Part shown: in pieces, positions 7,164-7,164 of the stretch
Layout: every line of letters starts with the position of its first letter
Position numbering within the stretch: the first letter of the stretch is position 1
Assembly (NCBI GenBank): GCA_903889845.1
Contig: CAISZB010000317.1
Coordinates: forward strand, 1-7,164
DNA: 7,164 nt
DNA from: an uncultured Verrucomicrobium sp.
GTDB taxonomy: Bacteria > Verrucomicrobiota > Verrucomicrobiia > Methylacidiphilales > GAS474
Direction of reading: 5' to 3'
Made by a program: the position numbers and the translations under genes
Notes under the pieces: model-generated
Database searches by the model: none
The model's input: only the letters and a program-made list of their open reading frames with translations
Told to the model about the DNA's origin: nothing

Positions 7164-7164
7164 A

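Larger units (their letters stand above)
7049..7164. other. Non-coding tail with hairpins
   Basis: No gene is supported in these 116 bases. They hold a stable UUCG-type hairpin (7071-7086), a weaker GTACA/TGTAC inverted repeat (7088-7092 with 7108-7112), and a perfect palindromic hairpin at the window edge (7143-7163). None has a T-run, so a conventional terminator for the cupin gene is not evident, although the first hairpin could contribute to ending or stabilising the transcript. The density of inverted repeats resembles intergenic repeat elements. Confidence 0.5.

Overview
The window is GC-rich bacterial DNA. Codons in the long genes end overwhelmingly in C or G, which is also why long meaningless open frames lie antisense to them. 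The gene families and the scarcity of Shine-Dalgarno sequences before the start codons would fit a Verrucomicrobiota or similar soil/freshwater bacterium. That placement is an inference from general character, not from any marker gene.

Layout. (1) 1-127, minus strand: the first 42 codons of a CheX-like chemotaxis/phosphatase-family protein, cut by the window edge. (2) 128-311: a relatively AT-rich divergent intergenic region. (3) 312-1241: an HDOD-domain regulatory protein. (4) 1344-2951: a large-form (about 535-residue) malic enzyme whose cofactor-pocket residues look NADP-type, followed by a textbook intrinsic terminator at 2973-3009. (5) 3072-7048: four genes in the same direction, namely an exported tannase/feruloyl-esterase-family hydrolase, an AraC-family regulator, an aldo/keto reductase, and a small manganese-type cupin very like the bacterial hydroxynitrile lyases of the Granulicella type. 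(6) 7049-7164: a non-coding tail with two GC-rich hairpins.

How the genes may work together. The CheX-like fragment and the HDOD gene diverge from a shared control region, and both families belong to chemotaxis/signalling physiology. Malic enzyme appears to be an independent unit closed by its own terminator. The four-gene block looks like a small inducible carbonyl/ester-metabolism module. The esterase and regulator are 15 bp apart. The reductase and cupin are 36 bp apart. Between the two pairs lies a perfect 14-bp sequence repeated in tandem with a 20-bp period, the expected form of an AraC-family operator, placed just upstream of the reductase. The simplest reading is that the regulator senses a compound released or handled by this pathway and switches on the reductase and cupin. 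The substrate cannot be read from the sequence.

The points most worth following up are the AraC operator candidate, the esterase that has lost both cysteines of its family's catalytic disulfide, the cupin that keeps every metal and active-site residue of the hydroxynitrile lyases, and the CheX-like start on the minus strand.
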